From Polaromonas sp. AER18D-145 (GTDB lineage Bacteria; Pseudomonadota; Gammaproteobacteria; Burkholderiales; Burkholderiaceae_C): a DNA stretch of 64,000 nt. The stretch's first letter is position 1; each line of letters begins with the position of its first letter. The notes beneath the pieces were generated by a model. It was not told the origin of the DNA and made no database searches. It worked only from the letters and a program-made list of their open reading frames with translations. The stretch spans positions 1 through 64,000 of the forward strand of contig NZ_NBZV01000017.1 in NCBI RefSeq assembly GCF_002379095.1. The letters run 5' to 3'. This document shows, in pieces, positions 51,301 to 59,246 of the stretch. Both the position numbers and the translations under genes were made by a program.

Positions 51301-52323
51301 TTACTTCAGGCCGGCGCGGAAGGCGTTGAGGATCTCGGTGCCAGGCTTGCCGCGCTTGTCGAGCGTGTCGGCCCAGTCCTTGGCGACTTCCTGCGAGAGC
51401 GCAGCCAGCGTCGCCTTGTCGGCGGCGGGCAGCGGCGTGAGCTTCACGCCGGCTGCCTTCACCTTCTCGATGTCGCCCGCTTCGTCCTTTTCCACCTGCA
51501 GGCAGACGCTCTTGGTGAACTGTTCGCCCATCGTGGTGAGTTCCTGCTGGACGGCCGGCGGCAGCGACTGGAAGCGCTTCTCGCTGATGACCCAGTTGGC
51601 CACGAAGGTTCCGAAGTTCTCGCCGATGGTGCCGGCCTTCGACAGCTTGTGGATGTCATAGGGCGGCAGGCTGTTGAACGGAAACAGGACGCCGTCGATG
51701 GTACCGCGCGAGAGCGACTCATACACCTCGGGCGTGGGCATCAGCACCGGCACGGCCTTCATCTTCTTGAGCAGCAGCTCCTTGGCGGAGCCCGAAGCGC
51801 GGATCTTCATGCCCTCCACTTCCTTGAGCGTCGTAAACGGCTTGCGCGTGACGACCTGATAGGGTGGCAGCACGATGGTGAACAGCAGGCGCACGCCGTT
51901 CGGCTCGAACTCCTTCTTGGACAGCGTGCCGCCCGGCTTGGCCAGGTTCCAGTACGCCATGGTCGCCATGCACGAACCGGTGAACTGCAGCGGCAGCTCG
52001 GCGACGACGGACAGGGGCATCTTGTCCGACACGAAGCCCGGGGCGACATAGGCGATGTCGACCACGCCCGCCTGCGTCAGCGCCAGCAGGTCCTTGGCCT
52101 TGCCCAGCTGTTCGGCCGGGTAGTACTCGAACTCGTAGCCCTTGGCGGCCGGGTTGGCCTTCAGCCGCTCGATCATCGGGAGCGTAAAGTACTTGGGCAG
52201 GTAGTGGCCGACCGGGAACGAGTCGGCGATCTTGATCTTGACGGTTTGGGCGTGCGCCCCACCGGCGGCAAGGAGCGCCGCGGCGGCGATGGCCAGGGGC
52301 GCCTTGTGAATGAGCTTGGACAT
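51301..52323 (-). CDS. dctP: TRAP transporter solute-binding protein DctP
   Basis: The 340-residue protein has a signal peptide MSKLIHKAPLAIAAAALLAA with AHA cleavage near residue 25. The DctP domain includes YYPAEQLGKAKDLLALTQAG (about 67-86), LKEVEGMKIRASGSAKELLL (about 165-184, the Arg of KIR as carboxylate clamp) and GTIDGVLFPFNSLPP. In this second TRAP set the genes read DctQ, DctM, DctP along the minus strand. It sits between the crotonase/MaoC genes and the dehydrogenase pair. Confidence 0.92.
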   Translation of the reverse strand: MSKLIHKAPLAIAAAALLAAGGAHAQTVKIKIADSFPVGHYLPKYFTLPMIERLKANPAAKGYEFEYYPAEQLGKAKDLLALTQAGVVDIAYVAPGFVSDKMPLSVVAELPLQFTGSCMATMAYWNLAKPGGTLSKKEFEPNGVRLLFTIVLPPYQVVTRKPFTTLKEVEGMKIRASGSAKELLLKKMKAVPVLMPTPEVYESLSRGTIDGVLFPFNSLPPYDIHKLSKAGTIGENFGTFVANWVISEKRFQSLPPAVQQELTTMGEQFTKSVCLQVEKDEAGDIEKVKAAGVKLTPLPAADKATLAALSQEVAKDWADTLDKRGKPGTEILNAFRAGLK

Positions 52324-52366
52324 AATGTAACCTTTCGTTATGGTGAGGAAGAAAGCGGATCCGGCT

Positions 52367-53656
52367 TCAGGGCGCCATCTGTTTGGGCAGCCACAGGATG
52401 ATGGAAGGGAATGCGACCAGCACCGCCAGCAGCATCAGGTGGCTGATGACGTGCGGCCAGACCCCCGCGAAGATTTCCTGCAGGGGGCGCTTCGCGTAGC
52501 GCGCGACGACGAAGACGTTGAGCCCCACCGGTGGCGTCACGAGGCCGACCTCGGCGACGACGATGACGATGACGCCGAACCACACCGGATCGAACCCCAA
52601 CGCCTTGATCAGGGGCAGCACGACCGGCACCGTGAGGATCAGGATGGCGACCTGGTCCATCAGGCAGCCCAGGACGAGGTAGCCGAACAGGATGATCACC
52701 AGCACCATCCAGGGCGACACGCCGAGCGAGCCGACCCAGTCCACGATCATCTGCGTGCTCTGGGTCAGGGTCAGAAAGTAGCCGAAGATCTTGGCGCAGA
52801 CGATGATCATGATGATCATGCAGCTCGCATGCGCCGCGTGCGTGAGCGCCTTGGCTAGGCTCTTGCGGTTGACCGTTCCCTCCTTGATCGCCAGAAGGAA
52901 GGCCCCGAAGGCGCCGATGCCCGAGGCCTCGGTCGGCGTGGCGATGCCGCTGTAGATGACGCCGGTGACGGCCATGAAGAGCACCAGCATCGGGCCGACG
53001 ACCTTCAGCGAGCGGATCTTCTCCATCATCGTGTAGGCCTGCCCGCGGGGCGCCGAGGACGGGTCGATGAGGACCAGCGCCCAGACCGTGGCCATGATCG
53101 TGAGGGTCACGAGGATGCCGGGAATCACGCCCCCAATGAGGAGCTGGCCGATGTTGACGTCGGCAATGATGCCGTACAGCACCAGGGCGATGCTGGGGGG
53201 AATCAGCATCGCCAGCGTCCCGGAGATGGCGACCACGCCACCTGCGAGCTTGGGGTCGTAGCCTTGCTTGAGCATGGCCGGCATCGTGGTCGACGAGAGG
53301 GTTGCCGCGGAGGCGGTGCTCGAGCCGGAAATCGCGCCGAAGCCGGCCCCGGCGAGCGCGGTGGCCATGCCCAGCCCGCCCGGTACGCGGCCCACCCAGG
53401 TCTTGGCGGCGTGGAAGAGGCCGTCCGCCACCCCGCTCAGGATGACGAACTCCGCCATCAGGATGAACATGGGAACAGAGATCAGTTCGTAGCTGCCCGC
53501 GGTGGACAAGGGGGTCGTCGTGATGACGCCCGCCAGCACGTCGAGCCCGCCGATCATGAACAGGCCCAGGCTGCCCGCGATCGCCAGCGAGAATGCGACC
53601 GGCGTCCCGAGCGCCAGCAGAGCAAACAGCAGGAGGGTAATACCGGCAGCGATCAT
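52367..53656 (-). CDS. dctM: TRAP transporter large permease DctM
   Basis: The 429-residue membrane protein has DctM motifs: TAGSYELISVPMFILMAEFV (about 52-71), GAGFGAISGSSTASAATLSS (about 107-126), GTLAMLIPPSIALVLYGIIA (about 150-169) and TPPVGLNVFVVARYAKRPLQ (about 376-395). About twelve hydrophobic segments are visible. It overlaps dctQ by four bases and precedes the binding-protein gene by 43 bases. Confidence 0.94.
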   Translation of the reverse strand: MIAAGITLLLFALLALGTPVAFSLAIAGSLGLFMIGGLDVLAGVITTTPLSTAGSYELISVPMFILMAEFVILSGVADGLFHAAKTWVGRVPGGLGMATALAGAGFGAISGSSTASAATLSSTTMPAMLKQGYDPKLAGGVVAISGTLAMLIPPSIALVLYGIIADVNIGQLLIGGVIPGILVTLTIMATVWALVLIDPSSAPRGQAYTMMEKIRSLKVVGPMLVLFMAVTGVIYSGIATPTEASGIGAFGAFLLAIKEGTVNRKSLAKALTHAAHASCMIIMIIVCAKIFGYFLTLTQSTQMIVDWVGSLGVSPWMVLVIILFGYLVLGCLMDQVAILILTVPVVLPLIKALGFDPVWFGVIVIVVAEVGLVTPPVGLNVFVVARYAKRPLQEIFAGVWPHVISHLMLLAVLVAFPSIILWLPKQMAP

Positions 53657-54216
53657 TGCGCCGTCTCCTCGGTGCCGGCGATGGGTGGCAGCGCCAGCAG
53701 CTCGCGACCGCTCGCGAGCGTGCCCAGGTAGCCGATGGCGTTGAGGATCAAGCGGATCGTGAGCAGGCCGAACCCGATCGGCAGCATGATGCTGATCGTC
53801 CAGGTCGGGACCGCCAGACCGCTTGTCGATTCGGCCGCTGTCGCGAGGTCGGCCATCGTGTTGCGCGCCGAGACCCAGGTGCAGATGGCGAACGCGGGGA
53901 TCGAGACCAGCGTGGCGACCGCCTCGAAGACATACCGCGCACGGGGGCTGATGTAGTTGTGGACGATGTCGACAGACACGTGGGCGTGGGCCTTGAGGGT
54001 GTGCGACACCGCGAAGAAGAAGAGCCCCGGCATCAGGTAGCTGGAGACCACTTCATAGGCCCACTGGATGGGCGCGTTGAAGAGGTAGCGCAGGGACACG
54101 TCCGCCACGACGATGAACATCAGCGCGAAAAGCATTGCGCAGCCGACGAACATCACGACGTTGTCGATTGCATCGACGCCACCGCGGATCGTTTGGTAAG
54201 CAATTGGTTTTGTCAT
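53653..54216 (-). CDS. dctQ: TRAP transporter small permease DctQ
   Basis: The 187-residue membrane protein has four hydrophobic segments. DctQ features VVADVSLRYLFNAPIQWAYE (about 37-56) and FFAVSHTLKAHAHVSVDIVH (about 72-91) are clear. It follows the crotonase gene after 9 bases on the same strand and overlaps dctM, so the transporter is embedded in the catabolic operon. Confidence 0.9.
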   Translation of the reverse strand: MTKPIAYQTIRGGVDAIDNVVMFVGCAMLFALMFIVVADVSLRYLFNAPIQWAYEVVSSYLMPGLFFFAVSHTLKAHAHVSVDIVHNYISPRARYVFEAVATLVSIPAFAICTWVSARNTMADLATAAESTSGLAVPTWTISIMLPIGFGLLTIRLILNAIGYLGTLASGRELLALPPIAGTEETAQ

Positions 54217-54225
54217 CCGTTTTCC

Positions 54226-55017
54226 TCAACGCCCTTTCCAGGCGGGTGTTCTTTTTTCTCGGAATGCGCGAGGACCCTCCTGGGCGTCCTCGCTCAGGTA
54301 AACCTTCTCGAAAAGGTGCGTCGCCGCACGCTGCGCGGCGGAGCGCCCCATCTCGTTAGACAGGTAGACGAGTTCGCGGGCGGCCCGCACCGTCAGCGGC
54401 GCGTTGGCGGCGATTCTTGCGGCCATCGCCATGGCGCGCGGCAGGACTTGTAGCCCCGGCACCACGTGATTCACGAACCCGATCTCGTACGCACGCTGCG
54501 CAGTAATCGGCTCGGCCGTCAGCAGCAATTCCATCACGGCCCGCTGCTGCACCATGCTCATGAGCGGCGCTGCCCAGGGCATGCCGCGTCCCACCCGCGC
54601 CTCGGTGATGCCGAAAGTCGCGTGGTCGGCGGCGATGCACAGGTCGCACATCTGGGCCAGCAGCCAGCCGCCCGCGAAGGCCAGCCCGTTCACGGCGGCG
54701 ATGGTGGGCTTGGTCACCCGGATGCTGTCACCTATGATCGGCAGGAAACCCGGCGGCGGCACCGCCAGACCCGATTCGGCGGCCTCCTTCAAGTCCATGC
54801 CGGCGCAAAAGGCCTGGTCCCCGGTTGCGGTGAGGATGGCGACCAGCGCCGAGTCGTCCTGCTCGAAGCGCTCGAATGCAGTGAAGAGGCCGGAGCGCAC
54901 TTCGCCGCTGATCGCGTTGCGCTGGTCGGGCCGGTTGATCCGGATCACGACCACGGACCCGTGCTGCTCGTAAAGCAGGCTCGGATTGATCGCTTCTATG
55001 CTTCCGGGCGCGTTCAT
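54226..55017 (-). CDS. Enoyl-CoA hydratase/isomerase-family protein (crotonase fold)
   Basis: From the ATG at 55017 (MNAPGSIEAINPSLLYEQHG) the product is 263 residues. Crotonase motifs are INRPDQRNAISGEVRSGLFT (about 27-46), FCAGMDLKEAAESG (about 69-82), VNGLAFAGGWLLAQMCDLCI (about 104-123) and FGITEARVGRGMPWAAPL (about 129-146). The first hydratase Glu is missing and one acidic residue (TEARVG) is kept. It overlaps the MaoC stop as ATGA. A broken paralogue is at 39690-40215. The longer in-frame opening up to 55317 lies inside the MaoC gene. Confidence 0.9.
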   Translation of the reverse strand: MNAPGSIEAINPSLLYEQHGSVVVIRINRPDQRNAISGEVRSGLFTAFERFEQDDSALVAILTATGDQAFCAGMDLKEAAESGLAVPPPGFLPIIGDSIRVTKPTIAAVNGLAFAGGWLLAQMCDLCIAADHATFGITEARVGRGMPWAAPLMSMVQQRAVMELLLTAEPITAQRAYEIGFVNHVVPGLQVLPRAMAMAARIAANAPLTVRAARELVYLSNEMGRSAAQRAATHLFEKVYLSEDAQEGPRAFREKRTPAWKGR

Positions 55018-55472
55018 GCAGTCACTACCTTGCGCCGCATCATGGCCGTGCGCCGGCAGACAGCCACGATCTCGCCGCGCTGGTTCAGACCCGTGTGCTC
55101 GAACTCGACCAGACCGGTGTCGGGGCGCGACTTGCTGGCACGCACCGACACCACGCGGGTGCGGGCCTTGAGCGTATCGCCATGGAACACGGGCTTGGGA
55201 AAACGCACGTCGGTCATGCCCAGGTTGGCTACCGTCGTGCCCATGGTCGTGTCGTTCACCGTCATGCCAACCAGGATACCCAATGTGTACAGGCTGTTGA
55301 AAAGGCGCTGGCCCCATTCGGTGCCGGCGGAAAAATGGGCGTCCAGGTGCAGCGGCTGCGGATTCATCGTCAGGAGGCTGAACAGCGTGTTGTCCATTTC
55401 CGTGACGGTGCGCGACCAGTCGTGCATGAATTCTTGGCCCTCAAAAAATTCCTCGAAATGCAATCCTGCCAT
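55014..55472 (-). CDS. MaoC-family acyl-CoA hydratase
   Basis: The 152-residue single-hotdog protein starts MAGLHFEEFFEGQEFMHDWS. It has TLFSLLTMNPQPLHLDAHFS (about 29-48), with Asn in place of the usual catalytic Asp and His kept, as in the MaoC at 24048, and VANLGMTDVRFPKPVFHGDT (about 77-96). The end CRRTAMMRRKVV also appears in the relic at 40212. It hydrates or dehydrates an acyl-CoA. It overlaps the crotonase gene by four bases. Confidence 0.9.
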   Translation of the reverse strand: MAGLHFEEFFEGQEFMHDWSRTVTEMDNTLFSLLTMNPQPLHLDAHFSAGTEWGQRLFNSLYTLGILVGMTVNDTTMGTTVANLGMTDVRFPKPVFHGDTLKARTRVVSVRASKSRPDTGLVEFEHTGLNQRGEIVAVCRRTAMMRRKVVTA

Positions 55473-55482
55473 GTTGTCCCTC

Positions 55483-56655
55483 CTATGTCTTCAGGTCATA
55501 CCCGCAGCCCGTAAGTTCGCCCCGCGGGACGCCCCAGGCCGCTGCCCATTCCTCACCACCGTCTTGCCCAGGCGGCTCGGGCAGGTCGGGGACGGTGGCG
55601 CTGAAACGTGGTGCCGGCGCCGGCTGGACGACGCCCGCGATCTCGATGAAATTGCGGCGCGCGGCGCTGTGCGGATGTCGTGGCGCTTCGGTCGGCGAGA
55701 GCACGGGCGCGAAGCAGCTGTCGCTGCCTTCGAGAATTTCGCACCACTGCGCGCGGGTTCGTGTTTCGAAGATCGCCGTCAGGCGCCCACGCAAGTGCGG
55801 CCAGTTCGCCCGATCGTCGAAAGCGGTCAGGTCCAGCGCGTCGATGCCGGCCTCAGCGAGCTTTTTTCGAAACACCTGCTGGAACTTCGCCTCGATCGGC
55901 GCCAGGCTGACGTACTCACCGTCGGCGCAGCGATATACATCGTAAAAGGGCGCGCCAGAGTCCAGCAGATTGGTGCCGCGCGGGCCCTTTTGAAGCCCGG
56001 CGGCGATGAGCCCGTGCAACGGCGTCATCAGCGCACCCACACCATCAACCATCGCCGCGTCGACTACCTGCCCTTGCCCAGTGGCGCGGGCATGGAGCAC
56101 CGCGCTCACCATGCCGAAGGCCAGCATCAGGCCGCCACCCCCGTAGTCGGCGACCAGATTCAACGGCGGCGTCGGCGGGCCGCCTTCACGGCCGATCGCA
56201 TGCAGCGCGCCGGTGAGCGCCAGGTAGTTGAGATCGTGGCCCGCGGCGTGCGCGAGCGGGCCTTCTTGGCCGAAGCCGGTCATGCGGCCGTAGATGAGTT
56301 TCGGATTGTCGGCCAGGCACACATCAGGGCCGAGGCCGAGGCGCTCCATCGTCCGGGGACGGAATCCTTCAATGAGCGCATCCGCCCGCGCCACAATGCT
56401 GCGAGCCAGAGCCAGGCCAGCCCCGCCCTTCAAGTCGACGCGCATGGACCGCTTGCCGCGTTGCAGCAGGTCGAACTGCGGAGGGCGCGGAATACCCAGG
56501 CTGCTGGGCTCGGTGCGGTCCAGGCGCAGCACCTGCGCCCCCAGGTCGGCCAGCAGCATGCCGCAGAACGGCGCCGGGCCGATGCCCGCGAACTCGACGA
56601 CGCGCAGCCCTGCCAAGGGGCCGCTTCGCGCAAGGTCGTGCGTGCCGGCTGCCAT
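55483..56655 (-). CDS. Alpha-methylacyl-CoA racemase (AMACR), CaiB superfamily
   Basis: The 390-residue protein matches AMACR/MCR rather than a general CoA-transferase. GRMTGFGQEGPLAHAAGHDL (about 123-142) holds His140 and NLVADYGGGGLMLAFG holds Asp170, the acid/base pair of the racemase, followed by GQGQVVDAAMVDGVG. The N-terminal GLRVVEFAGIGPAPFCGMLL is also typical. It interconverts (R)- and (S)-2-methylacyl-CoA so that S-specific dehydrogenases can act. This is the strongest hint that the operon degrades alpha-methyl-branched acids. Confidence 0.88.
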   Translation of the reverse strand: MAAGTHDLARSGPLAGLRVVEFAGIGPAPFCGMLLADLGAQVLRLDRTEPSSLGIPRPPQFDLLQRGKRSMRVDLKGGAGLALARSIVARADALIEGFRPRTMERLGLGPDVCLADNPKLIYGRMTGFGQEGPLAHAAGHDLNYLALTGALHAIGREGGPPTPPLNLVADYGGGGLMLAFGMVSAVLHARATGQGQVVDAAMVDGVGALMTPLHGLIAAGLQKGPRGTNLLDSGAPFYDVYRCADGEYVSLAPIEAKFQQVFRKKLAEAGIDALDLTAFDDRANWPHLRGRLTAIFETRTRAQWCEILEGSDSCFAPVLSPTEAPRHPHSAARRNFIEIAGVVQPAPAPRFSATVPDLPEPPGQDGGEEWAAAWGVPRGELTGCGYDLKT

Positions 56656-56659
56656 GGGG

Positions 56660-57826
56660 TCAGTACGACTTCGGCAAGCCGAGCACCCGCTCGGCGATGT
56701 AACAAAGCACCAGCTGCGGGCTGATCGGCGCGATACGCGGGATCAGCGATTCGCGCAGGTAGCGCTCGACGTGGTATTCCTTCGCATAGCCGAAGCCACC
56801 GTGCGTCATCACTGCCTGCTGGCAGGCATTGAAGCCCGCCTCGCCCGCCAGGAACTTCGCCGCATTGGCGCTCGCGCCGCAGTCCTTGCCGCTGTCGTAC
56901 TCCCACGCCGCCCTCATCACCATGAGGTTGGCCGCCTCCAGTTCCATCCAGTTCTGCGCGAGCGGGTGCTGGATGCCCTGGTTCATGCCAATGGGGCGGT
57001 TGAAGACGTTGCGATCCTTGGCGTAGGCCGTGGCGCGCTGCAGAGCCACACGGCCCAGCCCCACGGCCTCGGCCGCGATCAGCACGCGCTCCGGGTTCAT
57101 GCCATGCAGGATGTATTCGAACCCACGACCTTCCTCGCCGATCAGGTTCTCCGCAGGGATTTCGAAGTCCTCGAAGAAAAGTTCGTTGGAATCGACGCAC
57201 TTGCGTCCCATCTTCTCGATCTCGTGCACCGTGACCCGGCTGCGGTCGAACGGCGTGTAGAAGAGGCTCAGGCCGTGCGTGGGCTTCTTGACCTCTTCCA
57301 GCGGCGTGGTGCGTGCCAGCAGCAGAATGTTGTCGGCCACCTTGGCGGTCGAGATCCAGACCTTCTGACCGTTGACGACATAGCGGTCGCCCTTCTTGAC
57401 CGCGCGCAGTTTCAGTTGCGTCGTGTTCAGGCCCGTGTTCGGCTCGGTCACGCCGAAGCAACTCTTGGCCTCGCCCCGCGCCACCGGCGGCAGCATGCGG
57501 CGCCGCTGTTCCTCGTTGCCGAAGACGGCCACCGGGTTCAGACCGAACAGGTTGATGTGCACGGACGACGCGGCCGACATGCCGCCGCCCGACTGGGTGA
57601 TGGCTTGCATCATGATGGCCGCCTCGGTCACGCCCAGCCCGGCCCCGCCGTATTCCTCACCGATGCACATGCCCAGCCAGCCATCGTCGGCCAGCGCCCG
57701 GTAGAGCTCTTCGGGGAAGCGCCCGTCATGGTCGCGGTCAAACCAGTACTGGTCATCGAATTGCGCGCAGATGCGCGCGATGGCCTCACGGATGCTTTCC
57801 TGTTGTTCGCTCAGTTCGAAATTCAC
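56660..57826 (-). CDS. Acyl-CoA dehydrogenase
   Basis: The 388-residue dehydrogenase has CFGVTEPNTGLNTTQLKLRA (about 119-138), VNGQKVWISTAKVADNIL (about 145-162) and MTHGGFGYAKEYHVERYLRE (about 340-359). The end PRIAPISPQLVLCYIAERVL resembles that of the gene at 21926 and is unlike the GEGTNE type. It follows the AMACR gene order and its stop is 4 bases before the AMACR start. Its 5' end matches the acyl-CoA dehydrogenase relic at 40311, though not closely. Confidence 0.92.
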   Translation of the reverse strand: MNFELSEQQESIREAIARICAQFDDQYWFDRDHDGRFPEELYRALADDGWLGMCIGEEYGGAGLGVTEAAIMMQAITQSGGGMSAASSVHINLFGLNPVAVFGNEEQRRRMLPPVARGEAKSCFGVTEPNTGLNTTQLKLRAVKKGDRYVVNGQKVWISTAKVADNILLLARTTPLEEVKKPTHGLSLFYTPFDRSRVTVHEIEKMGRKCVDSNELFFEDFEIPAENLIGEEGRGFEYILHGMNPERVLIAAEAVGLGRVALQRATAYAKDRNVFNRPIGMNQGIQHPLAQNWMELEAANLMVMRAAWEYDSGKDCGASANAAKFLAGEAGFNACQQAVMTHGGFGYAKEYHVERYLRESLIPRIAPISPQLVLCYIAERVLGLPKSY

Positions 57827-59049
57827 GCTGTGTTTTCCTTGGAAGAGGGAGCCGGCGGGGCCTGCACGGCGCCGCTGGCGAGAAACGAATCAATTTCCTC
57901 GGCGCTGTAGCCGGCCTGGCGCAGAATCTCCACGCTGTGCTCACCCTGGCTGGGCGCATGCTTGATGGGGCCGGTCGGCGTGCCGAAGAAGCTGACAGGG
58001 GCGCGCATCGAGCGGATGGTGCCCTCGGTGGGGTGCTCCACCGTAGTAAAAAACCGGGTGGCGGTGAGGTGCGGATCCTCGAGCACGCTCTCGAAGTCGT
58101 GCATCGGCATCATCGGGATGTCGGCCTCTTCCAGCACGCGCATCCATTCGGCCGTCGTGCGCTCCCCGAAGATGTCCGAGAGCCGCTCGTAGACGAAGTC
58201 GATGTTGCGCGAACGGTTCGCGAACGTGGCAAAGCGCGCGTCTTCCTTTTGCAGGGACTCGCGGCCGATGGCGCGCAGAAAACCTTCCCACTGTTTGTCG
58301 TTGTAGACAAGGGCGCAGATGTAGCCGTCCTTCGTACGGTAAGGACGCCGGTACGGCGAAAGCTGCCGCGCGTAGCCACCACCGTCGAGCGGAGGCTCGT
58401 ACGTCAGGCCGCCGAGGTGGTCGCCGAGCACGAAGCCCACCATGGTCTCGAACATCGGGATGTCCACGCGCTGTCCACGGCCGGTGCGGCCCCGCGCGAT
58501 CAGGCTGGCAAGGATGCCGCCCACCGCCGTGATGCCAACGATGCGATCCGCCATCGCCGTGGGCACATAGCGGGGCGTGCCGTCGCTGGCGCGGGCAATC
58601 AGGTACGAGAGCGTGGACGCACCCTGTATCAGGTCGTCGTAGGCGGGCCGCGCGGCATAGGGGCCATCCTGGCCGAAGCCGAAGAGGCCGGCGTAGACGA
58701 TGCGCGGATTGATCTTTTCCACGGCCTCGTAATCCAGGCCGAGACGCGCCATCGCTTGCGGGCGCACGTTGTAGACCAGCACGTCCGCTTCGGCGATGAG
58801 TCGATGAAGCACCGCGATGCCTTCGGGACGCTTCAGGTCCAGCGAGAGCGATCGCTTGTTGCGGTTGGTGTTAAGGAAGATGGGCCCCATGTCGTCATGG
58901 CGAGCAGGCCCGATCTGGCGCACGACGTCCCCTTGTGGCGCCTCGACCTTGATCACGTCGGCGCCCATGTCGCCGAGCGCCTGCGTGGCGAACGGGCCCA
59001 TGAGGACCGACGTCATGTCGATGATGCGAATGCCGTGCAAGGGTCCCAT
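57823..59049 (-). CDS. CaiB/BaiF family III CoA-transferase
   Basis: I place the start at 59049 (MGPLHGIRIIDMTSVLMGPF, 408 residues), because a promoter at 59129-59101 would begin transcription near 59094 and exclude in-frame starts at 59109-59148. Motifs are QALGDMGADVIKVEAPQGDV (about 23-42), NTNRNKRSLSLDLKRPEG (about 60-77) and PTAMADRIVGITAVGG, with the expected catalytic Asp in MADRIVG. It would activate the imported acid by CoA transfer. First gene of the minus-strand operon, overlapping the dehydrogenase by four bases. Confidence 0.87.
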   Translation of the reverse strand: MGPLHGIRIIDMTSVLMGPFATQALGDMGADVIKVEAPQGDVVRQIGPARHDDMGPIFLNTNRNKRSLSLDLKRPEGIAVLHRLIAEADVLVYNVRPQAMARLGLDYEAVEKINPRIVYAGLFGFGQDGPYAARPAYDDLIQGASTLSYLIARASDGTPRYVPTAMADRIVGITAVGGILASLIARGRTGRGQRVDIPMFETMVGFVLGDHLGGLTYEPPLDGGGYARQLSPYRRPYRTKDGYICALVYNDKQWEGFLRAIGRESLQKEDARFATFANRSRNIDFVYERLSDIFGERTTAEWMRVLEEADIPMMPMHDFESVLEDPHLTATRFFTTVEHPTEGTIRSMRAPVSFFGTPTGPIKHAPSQGEHSVEILRQAGYSAEEIDSFLASGAVQAPPAPSSKENTA

Positions 59050-59100
59050 CGGGGCGTATTCTCGTGGTTGAGGGAAGGTTAAATTCAACAGGCTGACATC

Positions 59101-59129
59101 ATTGTTCATACCAGTGGACATTTTGTCAA
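59101..59129 (-). promoter_or_regulatory. Promoter of the 48-59 kb operon
   Basis: On the minus strand TTGACA (59129-59124) and AACAAT (59106-59101) are separated by 17 bases: a perfect -35 with a 4-of-6 -10. A short inverted repeat GACA-AAA-TGTC overlaps the -35 box. Transcription would start near 59094, about 45 bases upstream of the chosen CoA-transferase start. Confidence 0.55.
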
Positions 59130-59224
59130 TAGGGTATTCACCGATCAATGGTGGAATTCTCTAGTGAAAGTGGCCTGAGATAGCGAGCATACATCGCCAT
59201 GGCTAGAATTCATATTCATATACC

Positions 59225-59246
59225 TGTACATTACATTTCATGTACA
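59225..59246. promoter_or_regulatory. Inverted repeat TGTACA-N10-TGTACA at the MFS start codon
   Basis: Two identical, self-complementary TGTACA hexamers are spaced 10 bases apart (start to start 16). The second covers part of the ATG of the MFS gene. The AT-rich interval 59205-59240 lies between two divergent operons, so a regulator, possibly the IclR encoded at 60519, could bind here. This is inferred from symmetry and position only. Confidence 0.4.

Noticed and set aside
50272-52401. 709-codon plus-strand open frame across the dehydrogenase and dctP genes
   Set aside because: Both underlying minus-strand genes have full family motifs; this frame is compositional shadow. The same applies to the 752-codon plus-strand frame at 54466-56724.
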